In this document: piece by piece, positions 16,818 through 24,367 of the stretch | How the letters are laid out: each line of letters opens with the position of its first letter | Position numbering within the stretch: position 1 is the stretch's first letter | DNA from: Chitinivibrionales bacterium | GTDB taxonomy: Bacteria > Fibrobacterota > Chitinivibrionia > Chitinivibrionales > JANQEN01 | Assembly: GCA_028278335.1 (NCBI GenBank) | Contig: JANQEN010000083.1 | Coordinates: forward strand, 17,279-81,278 | Direction: 5' to 3' | DNA length: 64,000 bases | Made by a program: the position numbers and the translations under genes | Notes under the pieces: model-generated | Seen by the model: only the letters and a program-made list of their open reading frames with translations | What the model was told of the DNA's origin: nothing | Database searches by the model: none

Positions 16818-16940
16818 TTATGAGGTTTGTTTCGAATCTGGAAAGGATATGTTCGACATTGTTTCTTGTAAGGCACTGAAAAATTGTTTAAGGAATTCTT
16901 CTTTTAATGGTGTTAGTGAGTTAGATTTTTCCCAGCTCAT
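16818..16940 (-). pseudogene. Truncated AbiEii-like nucleotidyltransferase N-terminus (remnant)
   Basis: A 40-codon frame starts at the ATG complementary to 16938-16940, overlapping the end of the small gene at 16921-17199, and stops at 16818, one base before wbpI. Its sequence, with LTPLKEEFLKQFF near the start, resembles the first residues of AbiEii/COG2253-type nucleotidyltransferases, which are about 200-300 residues long. The body of that protein is absent, so I read this as what is left after a deletion that joined the locus to wbpI. It is too short for certainty; it could also be a small chance frame. No other remnant of the domain is visible on either strand nearby. Confidence 0.45.
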
Positions 16941-17199
16941 GCCATTTTTCCATTGTAAATTCCCAAAACTGTTTTTTTCTTCCAAGAAATCTTTTTAACC
17001 TTGATAAGTCATTCCACACATCTTTTGGGGTTAGAAATTCCCATACATCTTTAAATGTTGCCTCTCTTAAAATCCATGCTGTTAATAATGATTTCTGAAT
17101 CCCTTTATACGTTTTGAGTTTTTGCTTTATATCCTTAACAGTAAGCTTTCGATCAAAACAAAAATAGGGTATTTGATTTTCTTGCAATTTATTCTGCAT
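16921..17199 (-). CDS. Small protein of an AbiEii-type locus (putative antitoxin-like)
   Basis: The 92-residue basic protein has no firm family assignment. Its C-terminal part (DVWNDLSRLKRFLGRKKQFWEF, residues about 60-81, broken here by my reading) resembles small proteins often found just upstream of AbiEii-like nucleotidyltransferases. The next frame downstream starts inside its last codons and looks like a truncated nucleotidyltransferase, so the partner seems lost. The gene interrupts the otherwise continuous wbpE-wbpI order and may be a decaying toxin-antitoxin insertion. Function is unknown; it may simply be tolerated because transcription reads through. Confidence 0.5.
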   Translation of the reverse strand: MQNKLQENQIPYFCFDRKLTVKDIKQKLKTYKGIQKSLLTAWILREATFKDVWEFLTPKDVWNDLSRLKRFLGRKKQFWEFTMEKWHELGKI

Positions 17200-17251
17200 A
17201 GCTTATCTGGAGACTGAGTATAATAATCAAAGATATTTTGATTATATACTT

Positions 17252-18391
17252 TTAATGACAGGTGTAATTTATTACCTCAATGATTTTTTGTTGGTCTTCT
17301 TCCTTTAAATAGGGATGCATAGGAAGGCTAAATATTTTGCTGGAAACTTCCTCTGATACCGGCATACTACCTTCATCATATCCTAAATATGCATAGGCTG
17401 TTTGTAAATGAAGTGGTTTTGGGTAATATATAGCAGTTGGAACATCGTTCTCCTTTAGTGTACCCATCAGGCTTTCGCGTTTGTCACTTTGGATAGAGTA
17501 TTGTGCCCATGCTGAAGTATACCCTTCTTGTATTGAGGGTACTTTGACTATATCCTTTAATCCATTCGAATATCTTTGAGCCACTTCTTGACGCAATTCG
17601 ATCTCTTTTGCAAAAACATCGAGCTTTGACAGAAGAATTGCAGCCTGTAAAGTGTCAAGTCTTCCATTTAGTCCGATTCGGATGTTGTCATACTTATCCG
17701 ATCCTTTGCCATGAACTCGTAATGAAATTAGTTTTTCTACTATTTCATCATTATTAGTAAAAACTGCACCACCATCACCATAGCAACCCAGAGGTTTGGC
17801 AGGAAAGAAGCTTGTGGCAGCAATATCTGATAGATTTCCAGATTTCCGCTCTTTATAAGATCCCCCAAAGCTTTGTGCTGCATCTTCAATGACAACCATA
17901 TTATTTTTTTTTGCTATCTTATTTATTGCATCATAGTCAGCTGGTAGCCCAAAAAGGTCAACAGGTATGATTGCTTTTAAAGTAAGAGCATCTGGTGTTT
18001 TTTTAGTTGGAGTGTTACCGTTTTTAATTTCTGTAATAGCATTAGCAAGTTTGTTGATATCGATATTATAAGTATCTGGATCAATGTCAACAAAAATTGG
18101 TGTTGCACCTAATAATGAAATGACCTCGGCGGTGGCGATGAATGTAAAGGGAGATGTAAACACTGCATCTCCAGGGCCAATATCGTAGGCCATGAGCGCT
18201 AGCAAAAGAGCATCAGTACCACTGGAACAGCTTAAGCAATACTTGGTTTCTGCGAAGTCAGATAATCTCTTTTCAAGCTCTTTAACTTCAGGACCCATGA
18301 TATATTTGCCATGCTCCAATACTGTAGAGATACGATCATTAATGGAATCTTTGATGTTGTTGTATTGAGCTTTAAGATCTATAAACTGCAT
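17252..18391 (-). CDS. wbpE: UDP-2-acetamido-3-keto-glucuronate 3-aminotransferase, WbpE type
   Basis: The 379-residue DegT/DnrJ/EryC1/StrS aminotransferase begins MQFIDLKAQYNNIKDSI, has VVIEDAAQSFGGSYK and the PLP lysine in FFPAKPLGCYGDGGA, and ends with the MHPYLKEEDQ region, all typical of WbpE/WlbC. These transfer an amino group from glutamate to C3 of UDP-3-keto-GlcNAcA. The wbpD- and wbpB-like genes directly upstream supply the acetyltransferase and dehydrogenase steps. A 52-base gap with a small accessory gene separates it from wbpI. It differs clearly from PseC at 13505-14662. Confidence 0.88.
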   Translation of the reverse strand: MQFIDLKAQYNNIKDSINDRISTVLEHGKYIMGPEVKELEKRLSDFAETKYCLSCSSGTDALLLALMAYDIGPGDAVFTSPFTFIATAEVISLLGATPIFVDIDPDTYNIDINKLANAITEIKNGNTPTKKTPDALTLKAIIPVDLFGLPADYDAINKIAKKNNMVVIEDAAQSFGGSYKERKSGNLSDIAATSFFPAKPLGCYGDGGAVFTNNDEIVEKLISLRVHGKGSDKYDNIRIGLNGRLDTLQAAILLSKLDVFAKEIELRQEVAQRYSNGLKDIVKVPSIQEGYTSAWAQYSIQSDKRESLMGTLKENDVPTAIYYPKPLHLQTAYAYLGYDEGSMPVSEEVSSKIFSLPMHPYLKEEDQQKIIEVINYTCH

Positions 18392-18421
18392 TGTTAACTC
18401 GCAATAAAAAATGAGTAACGC

Positions 18422-19075
18422 TTACTCTGTTTTATACTCTTGATAAAACTTCTTTCCCTTGGCCTGTTCTTTTGGTAAAACTGTTTCTTCATCTAAATCT
18501 ATGCATTTTACACTATTTGGTTGCATTTCTTTGTATTTAAAACCACTTTCCGGACATATCATGATACCATCTGAATTTGGTTCTGGCAATTTTACACCAT
18601 GGCGACTGATCCAGGCAGCTCTCTTTCCAGGATTGCCAATAATCATTGCATAATCGGGAACATGCTTGGTGACTACAGCACCCGCGCCAATAAAGGAATA
18701 TCGTCCAATGGTTATTCCACATACAATGGTTGCATTAGCTCCTATAGATGCCCCTCGTTTAATAGTTGTCTTTTCGTAGAGAGTGTGTCTGTTGACTTGT
18801 GATCGTGGATTGGTAACGTTTGTTAAAACGCAGGAGGGTCCTAAAAAAACATCGTCCTCTATTTCTACTCCTTTGTAAACAGAAACATTGTTTTGAATTT
18901 TAACATTGTTCCCTATTGAGACATCATCTGCAATATTAACATTTTGACCAATGATACAATTTTTCCCAATAGATGCATTTTTTTGCACATGGGAAAAGTG
19001 CCAAATCTTTGTTCCAGCTCCAATGCTACAGGGCTGATCTACAAAAGAAGATTCATGAACAAAATAGTCACTCAT
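18422..19075 (-). CDS. wbpD: UDP-GlcNAc3NA N-acetyltransferase, WbpD type
   Basis: The 217-residue left-handed beta-helix acyltransferase shows many hexapeptide turns (for example SIGKNCIIGQNVNIADDVSIG) and the Gln/Thr-rich LTNVTNPRSQ and TIKRGASIGANATIVCG segments typical of WbpD/WlbB. The extra C-terminal strand region with CPESGFKY and CIDLDEE is also a WbpD feature. It acetylates the 3-amino group of UDP-GlcNAc3NA using acetyl-CoA, as a trimer. Only one base separates it from the wbpB-like gene. Confidence 0.9.
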   Translation of the reverse strand: MSDYFVHESSFVDQPCSIGAGTKIWHFSHVQKNASIGKNCIIGQNVNIADDVSIGNNVKIQNNVSVYKGVEIEDDVFLGPSCVLTNVTNPRSQVNRHTLYEKTTIKRGASIGANATIVCGITIGRYSFIGAGAVVTKHVPDYAMIIGNPGKRAAWISRHGVKLPEPNSDGIMICPESGFKYKEMQPNSVKCIDLDEETVLPKEQAKGKKFYQEYKTE

Positions 19076-19076
19076 A

Positions 19077-20027
19077 TTACCCTATATACTTTGTTAAGTA
19101 AGGGTGAGATTTTTCACAAATACCTAAAGGCTTTGCGTTTCTGATGTTGTGAACTAATTCGATAGAGGGTTTAGCATCTCTGGGAAGAAATCCTCCACCA
19201 TTTAAAATATCTTCATATACTTTCGTGTGTAAATCTGTAAACCCACCGGAGAACTCAACTTCAGTTCCGTCAACTGTGATTGATCGAAAGGTGGATTGCT
19301 TTTCTTCAATGCATTTTGCAGGAAGTAGTTTGTTGTTTATTGATAGAAACCAACGTATCTCCGCTTTTTCAAGTTCAATATAACCAGAAACAGTTCTTTC
19401 ATCTGCAATATGCACTTCGCTTCGCTCAACTTTTCCAAAAATCCAAATGAGCATGTCAAAAAAATGTATTCCAATATTGGTTACCAGGCCACCAGATTGT
19501 TCGACATTTCCCTTCCATGATACGAGATACCATCTACCACGAGAGGTTATATAGGTGAGGTCTATTTTGTGTTTTTTCCGCGACTCTGAGGCAGAAAATT
19601 GTTCTTTTAAGGCGACAATTGACGGGTGGTGTCGAAGTTGAAGAATGTTATATATCTTTTTCCCATACTCCTCAGATAATTCTTCCAGAACATCAACATT
19701 CCAAGGATTTAAGACAAGTGGTTTTTCGCAAATTGCGTCTGCGCCAGTACGCAGGGCTAATCGAATGTGGGCATCGTGTAAATAGTTGGGTGAGCAGATT
19801 GAGATATAGTCAATTGGATCACCTTTTCTTCTAAGCTTTTCCAGGTGTCGATCAAACCTTTCAAACTCTTTAAAAAAACTTGCCTGAGGGAAATATTTAT
19901 CAATAATGCCAACAGAGTCATTAGGGTCAATAGCTGTTATCAACTGATTTCCCGTGTCTTTAATGGCCTTTAAATGACGTGGTGCAATATAGCCACCGAT
20001 TCCTGTGAGTGCGAACTTTTTATCCAT
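19077..20027 (-). CDS. wbpB: UDP-GlcNAcA 3-dehydrogenase, WbpB type
   Basis: The 316-residue Gfo/Idh/MocA enzyme has ALTGIGGYIAPRHLKAIKDTG (opening Rossmann and substrate loop), SICSPNYLHDAHIRLAL, ADAICEKPLVLNPWN and GGLVTNIGIHFFDMLIWIFG, the standard WbpB/WlbA pattern. It oxidises C3 of UDP-N-acetylglucosaminuronate with NAD, feeding WbpE. The partner UDP-GlcNAc 6-dehydrogenase (WbpA) is not in the window. Three bases after ATG the lysine-rich start MDKKFALTG is as in homologues. A nucleotidyltransferase island begins 15 bases upstream. Confidence 0.88.
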   Translation of the reverse strand: MDKKFALTGIGGYIAPRHLKAIKDTGNQLITAIDPNDSVGIIDKYFPQASFFKEFERFDRHLEKLRRKGDPIDYISICSPNYLHDAHIRLALRTGADAICEKPLVLNPWNVDVLEELSEEYGKKIYNILQLRHHPSIVALKEQFSASESRKKHKIDLTYITSRGRWYLVSWKGNVEQSGGLVTNIGIHFFDMLIWIFGKVERSEVHIADERTVSGYIELEKAEIRWFLSINNKLLPAKCIEEKQSTFRSITVDGTEVEFSGGFTDLHTKVYEDILNGGGFLPRDAKPSIELVHNIRNAKPLGICEKSHPYLTKYIG

Positions 20028-20042
20028 AGGTAATCTTCTTTG

Positions 20043-20486
20043 TTATTTTTCTAAATTTTCCAGATCCAAAGTATCTTGGGTACGTCCGGTTACTTTTTTA
20101 GTTTTTATCAAATCTGCTTTGCTGAGTATATTAATTGGCTCGCCATCATAGGAACTTTTACTTTTGCTTTTGTAGGCAGATTCAAAATCAACTCCAGCTA
20201 TGCCCATTAAAATATCAATTCTATTGGGCTCTACACCAATTTGATAAATCAAATCACTATTCTGAAAATCTTTCAGGGTGATATCTAATAAAGGTGCTCC
20301 AAAATTTTCTAATGCCTTCCATACTTTTTTCGCATTCTCTGGGCTTGGGTTGACCCAAATATCTAAGTCCTTTGTATAGCGAGGTTCAGCATAAAATATT
20401 ACAGCATGAGCTCCAACGATTAAATACTCAACGTTTTCTTCGTTTAATATTCTGAACAGATCTTTGTAATCTCTGTTGGCTGGCAT
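20043..20486 (-). CDS. Nucleotidyltransferase-fold protein (toxin-antitoxin-like)
   Basis: The 147-residue protein has the nucleotidyltransferase signature IVGAHAVIFYAEPRYTKDLD, where GAHAV replaces the GS of polymerase-beta enzymes and the D-x-D pair (DLDIWV) binds metal. It continues with NRIDILMGIAGVDFE and a C-terminal LIKTKKVTGRTQDTLDLENL, a layout often seen in DUF6036/AbiEii-like antitoxin-associated transferases. The start overlaps the preceding small gene by 59 bases, so the two are likely one unit. Whether it is a toxin, antitoxin or stand-alone transferase cannot be decided by sequence alone. Confidence 0.7.
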   Translation of the reverse strand: MPANRDYKDLFRILNEENVEYLIVGAHAVIFYAEPRYTKDLDIWVNPSPENAKKVWKALENFGAPLLDITLKDFQNSDLIYQIGVEPNRIDILMGIAGVDFESAYKSKSKSSYDGEPINILSKADLIKTKKVTGRTQDTLDLENLEK

Positions 20487-20640
20487 CAGTTTCTCCTCTG
20501 AACAAACTTACTTCAATTACCATTTCCCAGGCAGCTTGAAATTTTGCTTCGTGGCCTAGATTCTTCCAAAAATTTTGATCAAATGTGTTGGGCGCCCTTG
20601 ATGATCTACTTACTTTTTGCGTAATAAATTTTCTTTTCAC
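20428..20640 (-). CDS. Small conserved partner of the nucleotidyltransferase
   Basis: The 70-residue basic protein contains FWKNLGHEAKFQAAWEMV and GETDASQQRLQRSV, a pattern I associate with short proteins encoded immediately before single-domain nucleotidyltransferases. Its 3' end overlaps the transferase start by 59 bases in another frame. It has no signal peptide or membrane segment. I infer a role as the cognate partner in a toxin-antitoxin-like pair; no enzymatic motif is visible. The N-terminal residues are uncertain, as an internal start is possible. Confidence 0.55.
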   Translation of the reverse strand: MKRKFITQKVSRSSRAPNTFDQNFWKNLGHEAKFQAAWEMVIEVSLFRGETDASQQRLQRSVQNIKRRKR

Positions 20641-20690
20641 AACTCAATTATTCCTTCTTGAATTGGATAAACTAAAGGCATTTAAATCCC

Positions 20691-20951
20691 CTAATACCCC
20701 TCTCTATCTGGGTCCCAGTTGAATGAGGCAACCATTGTCTCTTTGGGAAGCCAGAGTGAAGCGAGACGTAACTTTTCTTCTCTTCTACTCATTCTGGGGT
20801 ATTGTTGACGAAGTCGTGATTGGGCCATTTTTTGCACTGCCTGAGTTAACAGGGAAACCTGTCTCATTTTTTTAGAAACAGCCATTTTGCGATATCCTTC
20901 AATGAGAATATTCTCAGTTGTTTTTGAGGTATCGCTAATTGGTTCAATCAT
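20691..20951 (-). CDS. Small conserved hypothetical protein of the nucleotidyltransferase island
   Basis: The 86-residue protein contains RLRQQYPRMSRREEKLRLAS, then LWLPKETM and FNWDPDREGY at the C-terminus. Similar arginine-rich short proteins ending in a W-DP-EGY motif are found next to nucleotidyltransferase genes in many genomes, from memory. It is the first gene of the three-gene island, 24 bases after wzz. It has no predicted membrane helix. Function is unknown; I place it with the island on motif and neighbourhood only. Confidence 0.55.
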   Translation of the reverse strand: MIEPISDTSKTTENILIEGYRKMAVSKKMRQVSLLTQAVQKMAQSRLRQQYPRMSRREEKLRLASLWLPKETMVASFNWDPDREGY

Positions 20952-20975
20952 AATAAAAATTGCTTAGAATCAGCA

Positions 20976-21899
20976 TTATCGTATCCGAAAAAATTCTTTC
21001 TTTATTTTATCAATAAGATTTCTATCTTCTTCGCTCTTTTCTGCACTAAACAGAGCATGTTGAAAGACAACAAAGAGTACTGATAAGAAAAATAGCCCAA
21101 AGGCGAAAACTAAGGGAAACAGCTTCTTTTCTTTAAACGACTTGTAAACAAAGGTGTCATCCATGACCTGAAAGGCCTCTTTGCTAACCACCATCATTTT
21201 TTCTACTTCTTTGGCAATGAGCTCTTGGATTTTCGTTCTTAGCAAAGGGTCTGTAACATTGAGTAGTTGATTTTCTAAATAGTCTCGGTTTTCCTTGGCA
21301 TCTTTTTGCACATTAGAACGAATATAAGTGTCTAAATAATTTAAATATGAAGAGAGCAAAATATAGGTGGTTAAAGAATCTTTGTGCTCAAAGGAGATGT
21401 TCATAGTGTTGTTTTTGTTAAGCTCTTTTTGTAAGAATTTACCTTTAATATAGCCACCGACATTGATTGGTTTTGGCTCTTTAAACTCATCAATCCAACT
21501 ACTTTTGGTGGTATCCCAGAATTCCGAAAACACGACGGGTGCTAATTTTTTTTCAATTGCAATTTCTGTATTAAATTTTCTACTATCTAAAATAAGATCA
21601 ATTTTATCAAGGCTCGCATTGCCGCCAATGTTTAGCTGGCTGGCGATCATGCCGCCAAACATGCCTAAACTAGAGATGTTTGGCGTTTGCACAGATTCTG
21701 TCTCCTTTGGAGCAATAACAGCATCGGCAATGTATACCGGCCCTTTAATTTTTGCCCCAATATACCCTCCGATAAAACCGAGTAAGGTTAGTCCAATAAT
21801 GAGCCATTTGTTTTTTATTAAAACATAGAAGTACTCCAATAGGTTTATTTCATCAGGATCGGACTGGTTTACTTGAGGGATTGTACTGTTGTCTGTCAT
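20976..21899 (-). CDS. Wzz-family polysaccharide chain-length determinant
   Basis: The 307-residue inner-membrane protein has the Wzz topology: a short cytoplasmic N-terminus with EINLLEYFYVLIKNKW, TM1 at about 33-51 (LIIGLTLLGFIGGYIGA), a large periplasmic region with the typical YIADAVIAPKE opening and a helix-rich middle, and TM2 at about 261-283. Such proteins set the length of O-antigen or capsule chains made by the Wzy pathway. No Walker motifs are present, so it is not a fused Wzc kinase. It supports a Wzx/Wzy-dependent product, but neither of those genes is in the window. Confidence 0.85.
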   Translation of the reverse strand: MTDNSTIPQVNQSDPDEINLLEYFYVLIKNKWLIIGLTLLGFIGGYIGAKIKGPVYIADAVIAPKETESVQTPNISSLGMFGGMIASQLNIGGNASLDKIDLILDSRKFNTEIAIEKKLAPVVFSEFWDTTKSSWIDEFKEPKPINVGGYIKGKFLQKELNKNNTMNISFEHKDSLTTYILLSSYLNYLDTYIRSNVQKDAKENRDYLENQLLNVTDPLLRTKIQELIAKEVEKMMVVSKEAFQVMDDTFVYKSFKEKKLFPLVFAFGLFFLSVLFVVFQHALFSAEKSEEDRNLIDKIKKEFFRIR

Positions 21900-21955
21900 A
21901 ACGACTCTCCGGTCATTATTTTAGGGTTGAATGTGACATTGGTGAGAATACTATA

Positions 21956-22372
21956 CTAATGCTTAGTGACAAATGTCTTTACAATTGTGATGATTTCTGT
22001 TGCATGGGAAATACCCTCTTGGGCATCAAGGTCACTAAAGGCTTCCACTGGAGTTATGTCAGGGATACCGTTAGGGTATCGAGTTGGTATGTATAATTGG
22101 TCGAGTCTTTTTGCTTTTGATTCAATGCGTATGTTCGAAAAAATGGGATGTTTTTTTCCCAATTGATGTATTAATTTATAAACTGAATGGCCCCAGGGAT
22201 CTAAATCTAATAAATAGTAGGCTGATTTAATGGCCTTTTCTGCTGCTTGTTGACAGTGGAAACATGCCAGCGAATATTTTTTGTTGTCCTTAAGAATTTG
22301 GGCAGCCTCAAGATCGTCTTTTGCTGTATTGAGCCATCTTTGAGACTCACTTTTGTTTTTTTCAATGCTCAT
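21956..22372 (-). CDS. HEPN-domain protein of a MNT/HEPN pair
   Basis: The 138-residue helical protein has the HEPN core RWLNTAKDDLEAAQILKDN and ACFHCQQAAEKAIKSAYYLL, as in the PF05168-type HEPN proteins that accompany minimal nucleotidyltransferases. In characterised pairs the HEPN partner is an RNase toxin and the transferase inactivates it. I do not see the RX4HXY active-site motif of HepT toxins, so activity is doubtful. The start overlaps the partner transferase by 11 bases, showing one operon unit placed between wzz and the epimerase gene. Confidence 0.8.
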   Translation of the reverse strand: MSIEKNKSESQRWLNTAKDDLEAAQILKDNKKYSLACFHCQQAAEKAIKSAYYLLDLDPWGHSVYKLIHQLGKKHPIFSNIRIESKAKRLDQLYIPTRYPNGIPDITPVEAFSDLDAQEGISHATEIITIVKTFVTKH

Positions 22373-22670
22373 AGAATATTACTCCTTCAGAAAGAATCCT
22401 TTTAATAAAAGGTCTATGGGCATTACGAGCTAATTCCTCTGGTGTGTAAACAAGCAGATCAAAGGTATAATTTCTTAAAAGAGAATATAATTCATCAAAT
22501 TCATTGAAGCGATCTAAAAAACGGTTTTTGGTATTTTTAATTATCAATAAATCAAGGTCACTGTTTTTGCTCTCTGTTCCACGTGAAAAGGAGCCAAAGA
22601 GAATGCTCTTTATGACATGCTTTTTTCTGAAAAGAGGTGCAACTTTTTTTTTAAGCGCCTTAAGGTTCAT
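22362..22670 (-). CDS. Minimal nucleotidyltransferase (MNT) of a MNT/HEPN pair
   Basis: The 102-residue protein holds the MNT signature ILFGSFSRGTESKNSDLDLL, in which GSxxRG and SDxDL bind nucleotide and metal, and a third acidic residue in YTFDLLVY. MntA-like antitoxins AMPylate their HEPN partner; others have unknown roles. The gene lies 3 bases upstream of the HEPN gene overlap region and 3 bases after the epimerase gene, so it is embedded in the polysaccharide operon. Residues needed for catalysis appear intact. Confidence 0.85.
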   Translation of the reverse strand: MNLKALKKKVAPLFRKKHVIKSILFGSFSRGTESKNSDLDLLIIKNTKNRFLDRFNEFDELYSLLRNYTFDLLVYTPEELARNAHRPFIKRILSEGVIFYEH

Positions 22671-22673
22671 GGG

Positions 22674-23633
22674 TTACAGAGAAAAGTAGCTCTTATACCA
22701 GTTTATAAATCTTGGCACACCCTCGTGGATTTTTGTCTTTGGTATAAAGCCAAGTTTAGCCTGAGCATGCTCAATATCTGCGAAGGTTGCCTTCACATCA
22801 CCAGGTTGCATGGGGAGAAGATTCTTTTGAGCCTTTTTGCCTAAACACTCTTCTATGAGCTCTATCAACTCTGATAAATTTTCTGAGTTGTTGTTGCCTA
22901 AGTTAAAGACTTCGCACTGCTCCAAACCATCTCTGTCAAGGGATGCAACAACACCCTGAACGATATCATCAATATAGGTAAAATCGCGTTGCATATCACC
23001 ATTATTGAAAACAGAGATTGGCCTATCCTCTAAAATAGCTTTTGTAAAGAGCCACATAGCCATATCGGGTCTACCCCAGGGGCCATACACTGTAAAAAAG
23101 CGATGTCCCACAGTTTGGAAGTCAAAGAGATGAGAGTAGCAGTGAGCCATGAGCTCATTTGATTTTTTACTTGCGGCATACAAACTGATAGGCGTGTCTA
23201 CACGATCTTTTTCGGAAAAGGGTAACTTAGTATTTCCACCATAGACGCTTGAGGAGGATGCATAAACCAATCGGGGAACCTTATTATGTCTGCACGCTTC
23301 GAGGATGTTTAAAAAGCCTGTGATATTGCTATTAATGTATTCATGGGGGTGAGTTAATGAATAGCGAACACCAGCCTGGGCAGCCAAGTTACAAACCACA
23401 TCAAATTTTTCCTGTTCGAACAGAGCATTTACGCCATCTTTGTCACCGAGGTCTAATCTGGCACAGGTAAAGTTACTGCTCTTTTCAAGTTCCTTATTAC
23501 GGTTTTCCTTTATTGTGACATCATAATAGGGATTAAAATTGTCTAATCCTACAACAGAGTCACCTCTGTCAAGCAGATGCTTTGAAACATGAAATCCAAT
23601 AAATCCAGCTGATCCAGTAACTAATATTTTCAT
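22674..23633 (-). CDS. NAD-dependent nucleotide-sugar epimerase (UDP-glucuronate 4-epimerase-like)
   Basis: The 319-residue extended SDR begins ILVTGSAGFIGFHVSKHL with VVGLDNFNPYYDVTIKENR, the opening typical of UDP-glucuronate 4-epimerases, and has AAQAGVRYSL and the catalytic set in ASSSSVYG plus SLYAASKKSNE (Tyr-x3-Lys). It would convert UDP-GlcA to UDP-GalA for incorporation in the glycan. It is the second gene of the locus, after the MarR-type regulator. Related UDP-Gal or UDP-GalNAc epimerases lack the PYYDV segment, so the uronate reading is preferred. Confidence 0.85.
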   Translation of the reverse strand: MKILVTGSAGFIGFHVSKHLLDRGDSVVGLDNFNPYYDVTIKENRNKELEKSSNFTCARLDLGDKDGVNALFEQEKFDVVCNLAAQAGVRYSLTHPHEYINSNITGFLNILEACRHNKVPRLVYASSSSVYGGNTKLPFSEKDRVDTPISLYAASKKSNELMAHCYSHLFDFQTVGHRFFTVYGPWGRPDMAMWLFTKAILEDRPISVFNNGDMQRDFTYIDDIVQGVVASLDRDGLEQCEVFNLGNNNSENLSELIELIEECLGKKAQKNLLPMQPGDVKATFADIEHAQAKLGFIPKTKIHEGVPRFINWYKSYFSL

Positions 23634-23692
23634 AGAGTGCTCGATTTCTTATGTGAAAAACTATGCCAATAATTTACTTATATATAGTAGAA

Positions 23693-24010
23693 CTATTGGG
23701 GAATATTATCCACCTCTTTTTTTAATTCTGTAATTTCCTCTTGGATGCTCTCGAACTCTTTTAATCTAAATTTTAAATAATCCCGGGTAATTTTAACTTT
23801 TTCCCGAATTCCTCGAGGGGTCAAATTGTATTGCCAACGGATTTTATCGGGGTGGTTTTTGATTTTCTTTGCCTTTATAAGGCCCTTTTCAATGAGACCG
23901 GAGATGATATAATTAATTTTCCCCACACTGACATTCATCTTTTGGGCCAGGGAGCGCTGCGTATGGGAAGGGTTTCCCTCTAACTCTTTTATAATCTTAT
24001 ATTCGTTCAC
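23693..24010 (-). CDS. MarR/EPS-type winged-helix regulator
   Basis: The 105-residue protein is a small winged helix: YKIIKELEGNPSHTQRSLAQ and KMNVSVGKINYIISGLIEKGL form the recognition helix region, and the C-terminal part (about 75-105) is a probable coiled coil for dimerisation. It matches the EPS-associated MarR family that opens many exopolysaccharide loci. It starts at GTG (24008-24010) with AGGAA about 9 bases upstream. As the first gene of the leftward locus it probably regulates its own operon. Confidence 0.85.
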   Translation of the reverse strand: MNEYKIIKELEGNPSHTQRSLAQKMNVSVGKINYIISGLIEKGLIKAKKIKNHPDKIRWQYNLTPRGIREKVKITRDYLKFRLKEFESIQEEITELKKEVDNIPQ

Positions 24011-24364
24011 CGCTTTGTTCCTGTAAAGAATTAGGAATAAATGGGTTTGAAATGGTTGGTGGTATAATTGGTGGGAGGATTTAAGGCACCTTTCCCCGGT
24101 CGGCGGTACCCTATAAAGAGAGCCTACAGATTTATAAATTCAAAATTTGTGCATTATTAAACAGTTGTTCAATGCTTGAACAAAGTAATATAATTGCATA
24201 ATGGGAAATTTGCAACAACAATCTTTGCATCATAGGCAATAAAAGGTGGTTAGCAGTCAAAATTCATTTTCTTATTGAAAAAATAGATAAACATTATACA
24301 TATTTAATCAGAGTATTATATAATAATTGAATAATTAAACGTTGAATTCCTAACAGGAGAGCGC
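24011..24364. promoter_or_regulatory. Divergent control region between polysaccharide locus and T6SS operon
   Basis: This 354-base AT-rich stretch separates the leftward MarR/EPS regulator from the rightward tssA. It contains a TATAAT at 24319-24324 pointing toward tssA, without a clear -35 element at the normal distance, and a GC-rich hairpin-like block near 24087-24113 (GGCACC pairing with GGTACC) in the untranslated leader of the leftward operon. I see no RNA gene or ORF. Promoter positions are tentative. Confidence 0.4.
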
Positions 24365-24367
24365 ATC
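24355..24367 (+). promoter_or_regulatory. Ribosome-binding site and AUC start of tssA
   Basis: AGGAGA at 24355-24360 is a strong Shine-Dalgarno sequence. The first codons at usable distance are ATC ATC at 24365-24370, 5 and 8 bases after AGGAG. No ATG, GTG or TTG occurs in this frame between the stop TAA at 24332-24334 and the ATG at 24629, although the intervening codons encode a conserved TssA N-terminus. AUC initiation, or a base change from ATG to ATC at 24367, is the simplest reading. Confidence 0.55.

Noticed and set aside
24095..24121. GGCGGTA-like sequence resembling the ops/JUMPstart element
   Set aside because: It points the wrong way for the polysaccharide locus, and the bases after GGCGGTA do not match the ops consensus.
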